From: Candidatus Kaiserbacteria bacterium CG_4_10_14_0_2_um_filter_50_16
Lineage (GTDB): Bacteria; Patescibacteriota; Minisyncoccia; Phycocordibacterales; Phycocordibacteraceae
Length of the DNA stretch: 6,144 bases
NCBI GenBank assembly: GCA_002793115.1
Contig: PFPP01000019.1
Location: 1 to 6,144, forward strand
Direction: 5' to 3'
Position 1 is the first letter of the stretch, and every line of letters begins with the position of its first letter. Shown here one piece after another: positions 1 through 5,836 of this stretch. The notes beneath the pieces were generated by a model that saw nothing but the letters and a program-made list of their open reading frames with translations, had not been told where the DNA came from and searched no databases. The position numbers and the translations under genes are program-made.

Positions 1-84
1 CTCTACGACTTCATGTCGAAACGCAAGCATCTTATCTGGTATGTCAAGGATTATCGTACCCTGAATGAGTTTTACAAGAAATAG
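1..84 (+). CDS. 3' end of an unidentified gene (partial)
   Basis: The first 84 bases read as 27 open codons in frame 1, ending in TAG at 82-84. The encoded tail is rich in Lys, Tyr and Phe (it includes MSKRKHLIWYVKDYRTL and ends in EFYKK), which looks like a real basic C-terminus rather than a random frame. The gene begins outside the window, so neither its start nor its domains can be seen, and I do not recognise the family. The -10 box of the rnpB promoter begins 3 bases after the stop codon, so the two genes are packed tightly. No terminator separates them, and read-through into rnpB is possible. A chance open frame of this length cannot be excluded. Confidence 0.6.
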   Translation, partial: LYDFMSKRKHLIWYVKDYRTLNEFYKK

Positions 85-86
85 AG

Positions 87-92
87 TATACT
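87..92 (+). promoter_or_regulatory. -10 box of the rnpB promoter
   Basis: TATACT lies 7 bases upstream of G99, the first base of the RNase P RNA P1 helix, which is the expected distance from a -10 box to the transcription start. No good -35 box is visible at the usual spacing; that position falls inside the last codons of the upstream gene. The assignment rests on the -10 sequence and its placement. Confidence 0.5.
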
Positions 93-98
93 ACATAT

Positions 99-432
99 GG
101 ACCGGGCTAGGCGATCGCTCTATGGTAGAAATCATGGGGAGGAAAGTCCGAACACGGCCCCGCATAGGGCGGGGAGAATGGTAGCGGGTAATTCCCGCAC
201 GCCGCGAGGTGCGAGGTGCGATCAGAGACGCTTGAATGCGAAAGCAAACAAGCATCCCATCGTTGATTGGATGAGTCGGGAGGTAACTTCCGAGATGAAA
301 CGGCCAAATCCTTACTGCCGTGCAAGGCCGAGCCCCGAGAGTAATCGAGGGGAGTGCCGCTCGAGCCCGAGAGTAATCGAGGGCCAAGATAAATGATCGT
401 CCGCGACAGAATTCGGCTTATCGGCCCGGTCC
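99..432 (+). ncRNA. rnpB: RNase P RNA, bacterial type A
   Basis: This is the catalytic RNA of ribonuclease P, which removes 5' leaders from pre-tRNA together with the RnpA protein. The hallmark conserved blocks are present: GAGGAAAGTCCG at 139-150 (5' strand of P4 and its flanks) and ACAGAATTCGGCTTAT near the 3' end at 406-421. The ends are fixed by helix P1, a perfect 9-bp pairing of 99-107 (GGACCGGGC) with 424-432 (GCCCGGTCC). P2 pairs 110-116 with 395-401, with one G-U. The segment GAGCC...GGCCAAGATAAATG aligns with the P18 region of the Escherichia coli RNA. At about 334 nt the molecule is a little shorter than most type-A RNAs. The P15-P17 region is reduced to one hairpin (333-352) that repeats the P18 hairpin and has no GGU. 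Open frames drawn through this region are not genes. Confidence 0.96.
333..384 (+). repeat. Duplicated hairpin inside RNase P RNA (P15 and P18 positions)
   Basis: The 18-base sequence CCCGAGAGTAATCGAGGG occurs identically at 334-351 and 366-383, offset by 32 bases. Each copy folds the same way: a C/G-rich base stem, two facing G-A oppositions (5'-GA/3'-AG, the sheared type), a G-C and an A-U pair, and a GUAA tetraloop of the GNRA class. The second copy occupies the P18 position, where a GNRA loop normally docks into P8. The first sits where P15-P17 would be. Confidence 0.8.
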
Positions 433-440
433 ACAAAGAT

Positions 441-475
441 GCAATCGCCCGCGCTCCTGCGCGGGCGATTGCTTT
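441..475 (+). terminator. Hairpin terminator between rnpB and nrdJ
   Basis: A perfect 13-bp stem (441-453 with 460-472, GCAATCGCCCGCG and its complement) has a 6-base loop and is followed by only TTT. It begins 9 bases after the end of rnpB. It lies 9 bases beyond the nrdJ stop codon on the opposite strand, so it may end both converging transcripts. The short T-run makes the intrinsic activity uncertain, but placement and stem strength support the role. Confidence 0.75.
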
Positions 476-481
476 AACGAC

Positions 482-2878
482 TTAAATTACTTCGCAGGCG
501 TTGCCTGCGCAGGCGAGCTCCTTTTTCATTTCTGTCTCGTCCTGACGCTCGTAGGCGATAAGTTTCGAATAATCCATCTTAGGGAAACGAGCCATGCGCG
601 CTTCATATTCTTCTTTCGTAATCGCCTCATACGGCGCTAGGCGGTAGACGTGGTCGGAACGCGGCAGGAATGAGAGGCCGCCGATAATATCCCAGTTCTT
701 TTGTATCCAATCGACGACGCTGATCCATTCGGATGCCCCCACCGAGATGGTTGCCGAGGGATTATGCTCGGTGAAGTTTAATTTCACCCGTTTCCAATAT
801 TCGAGCTGTTCGAGCGCCGAGATGTCGTCCTTGAACCGCGTGTCCGCCGAATGATCAGGTGCCTTGATTGGAAACTCAAGTACAAAGGTGTTCGCTTCTT
901 CCATCGACTGCCCCACCTCCGGATAATACGGCACACCCTGGTCGCGCATCATTTTAAAGAGCGAGTCGGTCGCGCTGATGCGCACGCGGCGGATATAATA
1001 CGGCGCGTGGCGCGGATGAATGCCCGACGCACAGTTGAAAGTCTGCGAAACGGTTCCCGAGGGCTTCACGGCAGTGACCGAGAGTGAACGCTCGATGCCG
1101 AAGCGTTTCGCATAGGCGATGTTTGTTTTGATCGCCATATCACGAAGTTTCCGCATCGTCTCCGGCTGTCGCGCCACAGGTGAATCCCACTGCCCGGTGA
1201 CCGAGACGCCGAGGAGCCGTTCCGTACGGCAATGGTCGGTCCATTCTTTCGAGATGTAACCGAACTTTGTAAGCGTCGATTGGTAGGTACCGAGGATGGA
1301 TGCGAGGCGTATTTTCCGAAGAAGTGATGCTTCGGTATCATCCGCACGCGCGATGACCTCTGAGAGATTGCAGAATTGCTTCGATTGTAAAATGATTTCG
1401 GCGCACGGATTCGTGCCGATAGACCCGCGCACCACGCCATCTTCTCCTATAAAACCTATTTTTTTGAAGTGGTCGATGCGACGCTTGGGGAACGTCACCG
1501 AGAGCGACCCGCGATTGAAGATGCCTCGCTCGCCGCTTCCACTTTTCATGAGCGCAACCCATTCGTCCATAAGCTCGGCGTTGGTCGGCCGCGTCTCATA
1601 GACCGCGGAATTGTTCGCGACTGAACGGTGCGGATCGGTCATATAGAATTGGCCCCTCTTCGCATCGCGCATCTCGACGTCGTCGAGATCGGAGAGCGAA
1701 ATCATCGCGGTGCGCCGCACTCCACCAGCGACGACGCATTCGCCTATTTTACAAATGATGTCGTGCACGTCGATTGCGCGTAGACGCCGCCCTGCGCGCG
1801 AGAAAATTCGTTCCCGAGTGAAGGCAAGAAGACTGCGAAGCGGCTCAGGGCCGCTCGCCTTCCCGCCCATCGTTTTCAGACGCGCACCCGCCGGGCGAAC
1901 CTGGGAGGAATCGAATAAAATATCTTTTCCATCGTACCACGTTTTCATGCCGAGGGTAAGCGCATCACACCAGCCCTCTTTTGAATCAACAATAATGTGC
2001 GTCGGTAGTTTTTGCCCCGTTTGTTTCTTGATTTGCGAGAGCTGTTCGACATTTTGGCTCTCCACAGCGAAGCCGACACCACACCCCTGCATCGAGAGGT
2101 ACATGATCTCGGCAAAATCTTCGAGTTTTGTCGGCGCCGTGAATGTGCAATTGTACGCGCAGGTGTTACAGCGGCGTGCCGCCTCGCCCGCAAATTGCAT
2201 GAGGCGCATCGATGGCATCACCTCCTGCTTCAAGATGCCCATACGCACGTCAGCATATTCTTTCTCGGTAAGTTTGTCGCCAAGATTCTCACGCATAAAA
2301 TTCACATAGCGATCAACTGTTTCGATCCACATTTCGCGCCGACCTTTTTCTGGGATCCATTTCGCATACGTGCGCAGATACACGAATTCGCCGAGCGCAT
2401 TGCCGGAAAAATATTTCTTGCTTTCCTCGGCGAGCTTTCGCACATGCTCTGGTATATCAGCATGCGCTGCGCGCAACTGCGCCCGCTTGTCGCGGTAGAG
2501 AATGTATGCCTTCGCAGTTTTTACATAATCATTGAGAATGAGATATTTCTCCACCGAATCTTGTATGCCTTCAACTCCGGGAAGGAAATTTTTGTATTTT
2601 TTCGCAAATCGTCCGAGTTCGCCAGCCACTTGGTGTGACACAAGTACCGCGTCTTCTTGATCACCTTCACCTACTTCGGCCATCGCCTTCCACACAGCAG
2701 AAGAAATCTTATCGAAATCAAACTGCACGAGCCGCCCGTCTCGTTTCTCGATCTGGGGAATCATATCGCGATAGCGGCGCGTTTCTTTCGAGATCAACTC
2801 GACATTTTTAGCAGGTGTAAGAAAATTATCCTGCTCGAGTGTCTTTGTGCGAACGGAAATTTTGGTGGTTTTCGACAT
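482..2878 (-). CDS. nrdJ: Adenosylcobalamin-dependent (class II) ribonucleoside-triphosphate reductase
   Basis: This enzyme reduces ribonucleotides to deoxyribonucleotides in the cytoplasm, using adenosylcobalamin to make the active-site thiyl radical, so it needs no separate radical subunit. The 798-residue protein starts with an ATP-cone (about residues 40-135, opening IEKRDGRLVQFDFDKI), followed by the ten-stranded barrel. Residues match Lactobacillus leichmannii RTPR: C244 (YNCTF) for C119; N490, C492 and E494 in NPCAEI for N406, C408 and E410; C503 for C419, with the same 11-residue spacing; and C790/C795 in the tail for C731/C736. The phosphate-binding KPSGT is at 605-609. The extra length over the 739-residue model enzyme roughly matches the added ATP-cone. 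I see no intein or broken segment. I chose the ATG at 2878; a TTG two codons upstream (2884) is possible. No clear Shine-Dalgarno sequence precedes either. A 15-base palindrome overlaps the likely promoter, and no cobalamin riboswitch fits the short leader. Confidence 0.95.
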   Translation of the reverse strand: MSKTTKISVRTKTLEQDNFLTPAKNVELISKETRRYRDMIPQIEKRDGRLVQFDFDKISSAVWKAMAEVGEGDQEDAVLVSHQVAGELGRFAKKYKNFLPGVEGIQDSVEKYLILNDYVKTAKAYILYRDKRAQLRAAHADIPEHVRKLAEESKKYFSGNALGEFVYLRTYAKWIPEKGRREMWIETVDRYVNFMRENLGDKLTEKEYADVRMGILKQEVMPSMRLMQFAGEAARRCNTCAYNCTFTAPTKLEDFAEIMYLSMQGCGVGFAVESQNVEQLSQIKKQTGQKLPTHIIVDSKEGWCDALTLGMKTWYDGKDILFDSSQVRPAGARLKTMGGKASGPEPLRSLLAFTRERIFSRAGRRLRAIDVHDIICKIGECVVAGGVRRTAMISLSDLDDVEMRDAKRGQFYMTDPHRSVANNSAVYETRPTNAELMDEWVALMKSGSGERGIFNRGSLSVTFPKRRIDHFKKIGFIGEDGVVRGSIGTNPCAEIILQSKQFCNLSEVIARADDTEASLLRKIRLASILGTYQSTLTKFGYISKEWTDHCRTERLLGVSVTGQWDSPVARQPETMRKLRDMAIKTNIAYAKRFGIERSLSVTAVKPSGTVSQTFNCASGIHPRHAPYYIRRVRISATDSLFKMMRDQGVPYYPEVGQSMEEANTFVLEFPIKAPDHSADTRFKDDISALEQLEYWKRVKLNFTEHNPSATISVGASEWISVVDWIQKNWDIIGGLSFLPRSDHVYRLAPYEAITKEEYEARMARFPKMDYSKLIAYERQDETEMKKELACAGNACEVI

Positions 2879-2917
2879 ACGCAAGATAAAATTAGATGAG
2901 TGAATAAAAAACTTTCT

Positions 2918-2932
2918 CTATTACAGTAATAG
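2918..2932. promoter_or_regulatory. Perfect 15-base palindrome, candidate operator of nrdJ
   Basis: CTATTACAGTAATAG is a perfect inverted repeat, with 7-base arms around one central base. It covers the predicted -10 box of nrdJ, a position where a bound dimeric repressor would block polymerase. It does not resemble the NrdR box, so the regulator, if any, is unknown. Confidence 0.45.
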
Positions 2933-2947
2933 TACTCCCTTGTGCAA
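2920..2947 (-). promoter_or_regulatory. Predicted nrdJ promoter
   Basis: Reading the minus strand, TTGCAC (2942-2947) resembles a -35 box and TGTAAT (2920-2925) differs from the -10 consensus at one base. The spacer is 16 bases. Transcription would start near 2913, leaving a leader of about 35 bases before the ATG at 2878. Confidence 0.5.
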
Positions 2948-3011
2948 GAAATGCTATGTGGACAGCGTTATTCTGAAACTGTTGGAAACTTTTGCAACAT
3001 ACGTGTCGGGC

Positions 3012-3039
3012 ATAACTTCGTATACCTATGCGAAGCTAA
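3012..3039. repeat. Imperfect palindrome whose left arm equals a loxP arm
   Basis: The left arm ATAACTTCGTATA (3012-3024) is followed by CC and then by TATGCGAAGCTAA (3027-3039), which matches the reverse complement of the left arm at 10 of 13 positions. The left arm is identical to the 13-base arm of the phage P1 loxP site, but the spacer here is 2 bases instead of 8. It therefore cannot be a standard lox site; an operator or another recombinase site is possible. Confidence 0.45.
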
Positions 3040-3135
3040 TAACTGTTTCAAGGACATAATATATAGGTACCAAAGATAAAAGACATCTCGTTGTAGCATA
3101 GCCGATTCTCAAGGACATGTTGTCAGACCTTGCTA

Positions 3136-3163
3136 TTGGTAACACGTGCGCCGTATGTATGCT
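3136..3163 (+). promoter_or_regulatory. Possible promoter of the secreted-protein gene
   Basis: TTGGTA (3136-3141) and TATGCT (3158-3163) are spaced by 16 bases and lie about 40 bases upstream of the chosen ATG at 3206. Both boxes are imperfect, and other pairings are possible in this AT-rich stretch. Confidence 0.3.
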
Positions 3164-3205
3164 ACTATTAGTCGGTCAGTTACTAAACTAATAAATTTTG
3201 AATGT

Positions 3206-4165
3206 ATGAAAAAAGCGTTTATTTCGTTCTCGGTATGCCTCGCGCTTTTGACCGCTGTCGCTGTGCCAACATCTGCGAGTGCGACGGCATTGACGACGGG
3301 CCAAATACAGGCCGTTGTCTCGCTTCTTCAGGCGTTCGGTGTCGATACCACCACGGTTACAAATGTCCAACAAATACTCGGCGGAGCGCAGACGAGCACC
3401 AACAACGCCTCGACGACCGCGCTTACTTCGAGCATGATCGGATTTCTTCGCTTGGGCGACAAAGGAGATGGCGTCAAGCTTCTCCAAACGATACTCGCGG
3501 CTGATCCGAGTATCTACCCCGAAGGGCTTATCTCTGGATTTTTTGGGCGCTTGACCAAAGAAGCACTGAAGCGTTATCAACACAAACATGGGCTCGATCA
3601 GGTAGGTTTTATTGGTCCGAAAACTCTTCGAGACATTGACGATGATCTGAACGAAAATCCAATAGCAGCTGAACATGATGATGGACATGCCACTTCGACT
3701 GTGAGTATCGGCAAGGGACATATATGCGCAATCGTGCCGCCAGGACACCTCATCGCTCCGGGCTGGTTGCGTAAATATGATGGTGAACGACCTACAATAC
3801 CAGTGTGTCAGACGCTTCCGCCCGGCATTAAAAAACATCTTGATGGCGAAGAGAATCAGCCCGCCACGGACATAATCGCACCGATTATTTCGGCAATCTC
3901 GATAGGATCGGTCGCATCGACCTCCGCGAGCATTTCCTGGGCTACGAATGAACCTGCAACGAGTAAGGTCTACTTCGCGACATCGACGCCGCTCGATCTT
4001 TCGATCGCAACGACAGTTACAGGCAGCGGGCTTCTAACGGCGCATGCTTTGACGCTCTCGCCGCTTACCGCCAGCACGACATACAACTACATTATCGAGT
4101 CAAAGGATGTCTCGAACAATATTGCAACCACGAGTCAGAATTTTTTCACGACTCTCTCGCTCTAA
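3206..4165 (+). CDS. Exported peptidoglycan-binding protein with C-terminal fibronectin-III-like domain
   Basis: The 319-residue protein starts with a clear signal peptide (MKKAFISFSVCLALLTAVAV, then PTSASA with probable cleavage near residue 26). A Thr/Ser/Asn-rich stretch follows (about 47-75). Residues about 78-145 look like a PG_binding_1 domain: LRLGDKGDGVKLLQTIL, then GFFGRLTKEALKRYQ and GFIGPKTL. A middle region (about 170-212) has two cysteines, C174 and C201, plus PGWLRK and LPPGIKK, and may be disulfide-bonded outside the cell. Residues about 225-317 resemble a fibronectin-III or purple-acid-phosphatase N-terminal-type β-sandwich (SASISWATNEPATSKVYF, TTYNYIIESKD). No catalytic motif is visible, so a wall-anchoring or surface role is inferred. 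The ATG at 3206 is preferred over an upstream in-frame start at 3146 because it places the signal peptide at the N-terminus. No strong Shine-Dalgarno sequence is seen. The gene stands alone, divergent from nrdJ. Confidence 0.88.
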   Translation: MKKAFISFSVCLALLTAVAVPTSASATALTTGQIQAVVSLLQAFGVDTTTVTNVQQILGGAQTSTNNASTTALTSSMIGFLRLGDKGDGVKLLQTILAADPSIYPEGLISGFFGRLTKEALKRYQHKHGLDQVGFIGPKTLRDIDDDLNENPIAAEHDDGHATSTVSIGKGHICAIVPPGHLIAPGWLRKYDGERPTIPVCQTLPPGIKKHLDGEENQPATDIIAPIISAISIGSVASTSASISWATNEPATSKVYFATSTPLDLSIATTVTGSGLLTAHALTLSPLTASTTYNYIIESKDVSNNIATTSQNFFTTLSL

Positions 4166-4232
4166 CTACAGCGTCGTATTTCTGTCAACACAAAACTCTC
4201 CTTTTTGAGCCACGCGGAGCGTGGAAAACCCT

Positions 4233-4369
4233 TTTGGATTCTGGATTCGGCGGGTGGAATTCGGAACAGACGGCGCTTCGCGCGACCCCATTTTGCATTC
4301 AGAAACTCTTTTCGAAAATTTGCGGTGTGTATTGAACGAAGTTCGAATGTATTTCGAGCAGAATCCAAA
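4233..4369 (+). repeat. Structured dispersed repeat, copy A
   Basis: The 137-base element is closed by a perfect 11-base inverted repeat (TTTGGATTCTG at 4233-4243, CAGAATCCAAA at 4359-4369). Inside are a GCGC-TTC-GCGC mini-hairpin (4273-4283), then GACCCCATTT, then a conserved core (4322-4358) that begins GCGGTGTGTATT and ends ATTTCGAG. The core matches copy B at 32 of 37 positions and copy C at about 25 of 37. Its function is unknown; it could be a structured RNA, a folded DNA site, or a mobile-element end. Confidence 0.7.
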
Positions 4370-4441
4370 TGATTAAAGCGGACTCAGAAGGGCGAAACAA
4401 TTTTATCTGGTGGAAAGGATTCGCCCTGCCTCGACTCTTTT

Positions 4442-4480
4442 CCCGCCCGCAGGAGGGGTCTGTGGAGGAATGCGGGCGGG
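4442..4480. repeat. 10-bp GC hairpin beside the AT-rich gene
   Basis: CCCGCCCGCA (4442-4451) pairs perfectly with TGCGGGCGGG (4471-4480) around a 19-base purine-rich loop. In the plus direction it is followed by TTTCGG, so it is a poor intrinsic terminator. It lies about 50 bases beyond the stop of the AT-rich minus-strand gene. A similar stem, GGCGGGCGGAA, occurs at 6104-6143. Confidence 0.6.
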
Positions 4481-4531
4481 TTTCGGACTGGGGGGTTTTC
4501 GGAAATTCGGTAGCCAATTTCAAATCAACAC

Positions 4532-5167
4532 TTATATTTTAGCCGAAAATTTTGCTAAAACAAACCTTTCAAAATTTTCGGTTCCCTTGTTTGGGCGATT
4601 TGAATATTCTTGGTAGATTTTAAAAATTAAATCTCTTAATTGGTTTTTCTCGAATCGTTCAAAATATTCTTGAGATTTATTTTTGAAATCTTCAATTGTG
4701 GTTATTCCGAGTTCGTCGCATCTCACTTTAAAGTTTTTGCTTTGCGCTAAAAATTTTTGAAATTGGTCTTCGCTAATACCAGAAATTTTTTGCACAAAAT
4801 CCTCATAGGTTTGTGGTTTTTCTCCCTTCTTAAAAATATCGTTGTAAGTTCTTATAATTTCCTCACATAGCAAACTAAAATGTCCGTCGCTGTAATCTTG
4901 CTTTAGTTTTTCACTAGCGAGATGATATATTTTTTCTTTTTGTTCGTTGGTTAATTGTTGAGATAGTTTTTCTACAATAGGATTTATGATTCCATGCAAA
5001 AATTCATGGTCTTGATTATCAACATTATCAATATGGGAAATTATTATTTGTTCGCCAGTAAAAGCAGAAAAAGATCTACCAGAATTAACTATATAAAGAG
5101 GGTCAGTTGGTACAAAACTTAATTTTTTGCATATTTGTCGTTTTAGAATCCGGCTTGAAAAAATCAA
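4532..5167 (-). CDS. Predicted zinc-metallopeptidase domain, C-terminal part of a frameshifted gene
   Basis: This 211-codon frame, opening at a TTG, contains HEFLH at codons 54-58 (positions 4994-5008), the HExxH zinc-binding and catalytic motif of metallopeptidases. The preceding text, IIISHIDNVDNQD, would form the edge strand and approach to that helix. About 45 residues later, LLCEEIIRTYNDIF supplies Glu residues (codons 102-103) that could be the third zinc ligand, as in gluzincins. The surroundings (HEFLHGIINPIVEKL) recall DUF4932-type predicted peptidases, but that is from memory. The rest, to codon 211, is helical and charged. The frame overlaps the upstream one (5103-5702) by 65 bases, and its first codons up to about 15 are probably artefactual. 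Removing one base from the A6 run (plus-strand T6 at 5123-5128) fuses the two into one 389-residue protein in which HEFLH is at 232-236. The region is AT-rich, unlike its neighbours. No signal peptide is seen. Confidence 0.7.
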   Translation of the reverse strand: MIFSSRILKRQICKKLSFVPTDPLYIVNSGRSFSAFTGEQIIISHIDNVDNQDHEFLHGIINPIVEKLSQQLTNEQKEKIYHLASEKLKQDYSDGHFSLLCEEIIRTYNDIFKKGEKPQTYEDFVQKISGISEDQFQKFLAQSKNFKVRCDELGITTIEDFKNKSQEYFERFEKNQLRDLIFKIYQEYSNRPNKGTENFERFVLAKFSAKI

Positions 5168-5702
5168 TCAAGCTCTCAATTCTTTTTCTAGTTTCCGTTA
5201 ATCTTGCTAATCGCTCGTTTCTGTCCAGTTCAATTTCTGCGGCGAATTTTCCCGCCAATGGCGAAGCAGAAAAAGTTTGGTCAAATGATTCCAAAAGTGC
5301 TAAAAGTTTTTGATGAATTTCTCGCGGATTTATTACATGAGGTTTATATTTCCCCGCCATTTCAAAAACTTTTTCAGCTCTTTCTTGGTGCCGATATGTA
5401 AGAGCTAAATTATAAAGAGTTTCTTCATCTACGCCCTGTGCATAAAAATCTTTAATGGTTTTTATGATTTCGGGATTTAACGGATTATCACGGAAATAAT
5501 CTGTCGTCTCTTTTGCTAAAGGAGTTTCAGTTTCTCCCCATTCCGGATTTTCTGCTTTTAACAATAAAGAAAACAGTTGAGCACCTTTTTCTTCCTGGAT
5601 AACAATTCCAGGAGTTTTCATTACCTCAAAAGGTGCTTCCCTTTTTTCTGGTTCTTTTGGCTTTTCCATAATTGAATGAAATTTTGGTTCAAAACTTTCC
5701 AT
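5103..5702 (-). CDS. N-terminal part of the frameshifted predicted metallopeptidase
   Basis: This 199-codon frame starts at the ATG at 5702 and ends at a TGA at 5103-5105. I do not recognise its domain. It has a charged, Lys/Glu/Pro-rich start (MEKPKEPEKREAP) followed by a mainly helical region (codons about 40-180) with no signal peptide or membrane segment, so it is probably cytoplasmic. Up to about codon 193 (TTNMQK) it reads well. The last six codons (IKFCTN) look like out-of-frame text, whereas the other frame continues smoothly as LSFVPTDPLYIVNSGRSF. The +1 offset between the frames is what one extra base in a hexanucleotide run would produce. Candidate runs are 5123-5128 and 5158-5163. 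A sequencing or assembly error, a genuine loss-of-function mutation, or slippage could each explain it. An extended -10 box lies about 30 bases upstream. No clear Shine-Dalgarno sequence is visible. Confidence 0.7.
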   Translation of the reverse strand: MESFEPKFHSIMEKPKEPEKREAPFEVMKTPGIVIQEEKGAQLFSLLLKAENPEWGETETPLAKETTDYFRDNPLNPEIIKTIKDFYAQGVDEETLYNLALTYRHQERAEKVFEMAGKYKPHVINPREIHQKLLALLESFDQTFSASPLAGKFAAEIELDRNERLARLTETRKRIESLIDFFKPDSKTTNMQKIKFCTN

Positions 5703-5732
5703 AGAATTACTTGATCAATTCTTCAAATATGG

Positions 5733-5741
5733 AGTGTACCA
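5733..5741 (-). promoter_or_regulatory. Extended -10 promoter of the AT-rich gene
   Basis: On the minus strand TGGTACACT fits the extended -10 pattern TGnTAnAnT, about 30 bases before the ATG at 5702. The -35 position (TTCTTT) is poor, which is common for extended -10 promoters. Confidence 0.5.
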
Positions 5742-5836
5742 CACCCCGCCGAGGAAAAGAAGAAAGGTAAGGAAAATTTTTGGTTTTTGCTCCCGCGACC
5801 GAAGGGAGCGGACGAGGCGCGCATCATTGGTCATCA

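Larger units (their letters stand above)
2885..3205. other. Divergent intergenic region between nrdJ and the secreted-protein gene
   Basis: This 321-base stretch has no convincing gene. It holds the nrdJ promoter and palindrome at its left, a lox-like imperfect palindrome at 3012-3039, a 10-base direct repeat (TCAAGGACAT at 3048-3057 and 3109-3118) and a possible promoter for the rightward gene near 3136-3163. It is more AT-rich than the flanking genes, as expected for a divergent control region. Confidence 0.6.
4166..4531. other. Hairpin-rich non-coding region left of the AT-rich gene
   Basis: No gene is supported in these 366 bases. In order they contain a 6-bp hairpin with a GGA loop (4210-4224), structured repeat copy A (4233-4369), an 8-bp hairpin (4389-4396 with 4420-4427, AGGGCGAA and its complement), a 10-bp GC hairpin (4442-4480) and a G6T4 run (4490-4499). 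Short open frames here run through the repeat in several frames and are probably not translated. No convincing intrinsic terminator for the upstream gene is seen. Confidence 0.65.

Noticed and set aside
97..436. Open frames on both strands across 91-436
   Set aside because: They run through the RNase P RNA, whose conserved blocks and end-to-end helix P1 explain the sequence. The translations look like random text.
482..2878. Intein inside nrdJ, common in this family
   Set aside because: The barrel motifs follow in normal order and spacing, and no intein splice motifs or extra block of sequence are seen.
2885..2960. Cobalamin riboswitch upstream of nrdJ
   Set aside because: The predicted leader is about 35 bases and I see no B12-box-like sequence.
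3012..3045. True loxP site or cloning-vector contamination
   Set aside because: Only one arm matches exactly, the spacer is 2 bases instead of 8, and the surrounding DNA is not recognisable vector sequence.
2951..3079. A 42-codon frame, ATG at 2951 to TAA at 3077-3079, with four cysteines
   Set aside because: No ribosome binding site, no recognisable motif, and it lies across the lox-like palindrome. Such a short frame is expected by chance.
4210..4224. Intrinsic terminator for the secreted-protein gene
   Set aside because: The 6-bp hairpin is followed by AAAACCC rather than a T-run in the plus direction.
4341..4358. tRNA remnant, because of the T-loop-like GTTCGAAT in the repeat core
   Set aside because: No T-stem can form around it and no acceptor or anticodon arm is present.
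4162..4368. Minus-strand frame through repeat copy A
   Set aside because: Most of it is the structured repeat, and overlapping frames in the same repeat are also open. Similar peptides in the right flank reflect the DNA repeat and one copy has a stop.
4233..4369. Integron attC site as explanation for the repeat
   Set aside because: The inverted repeat is suggestive, but the required GTTRRRY and RYYYAAC core sites are not found at its ends, and there is no integrase.
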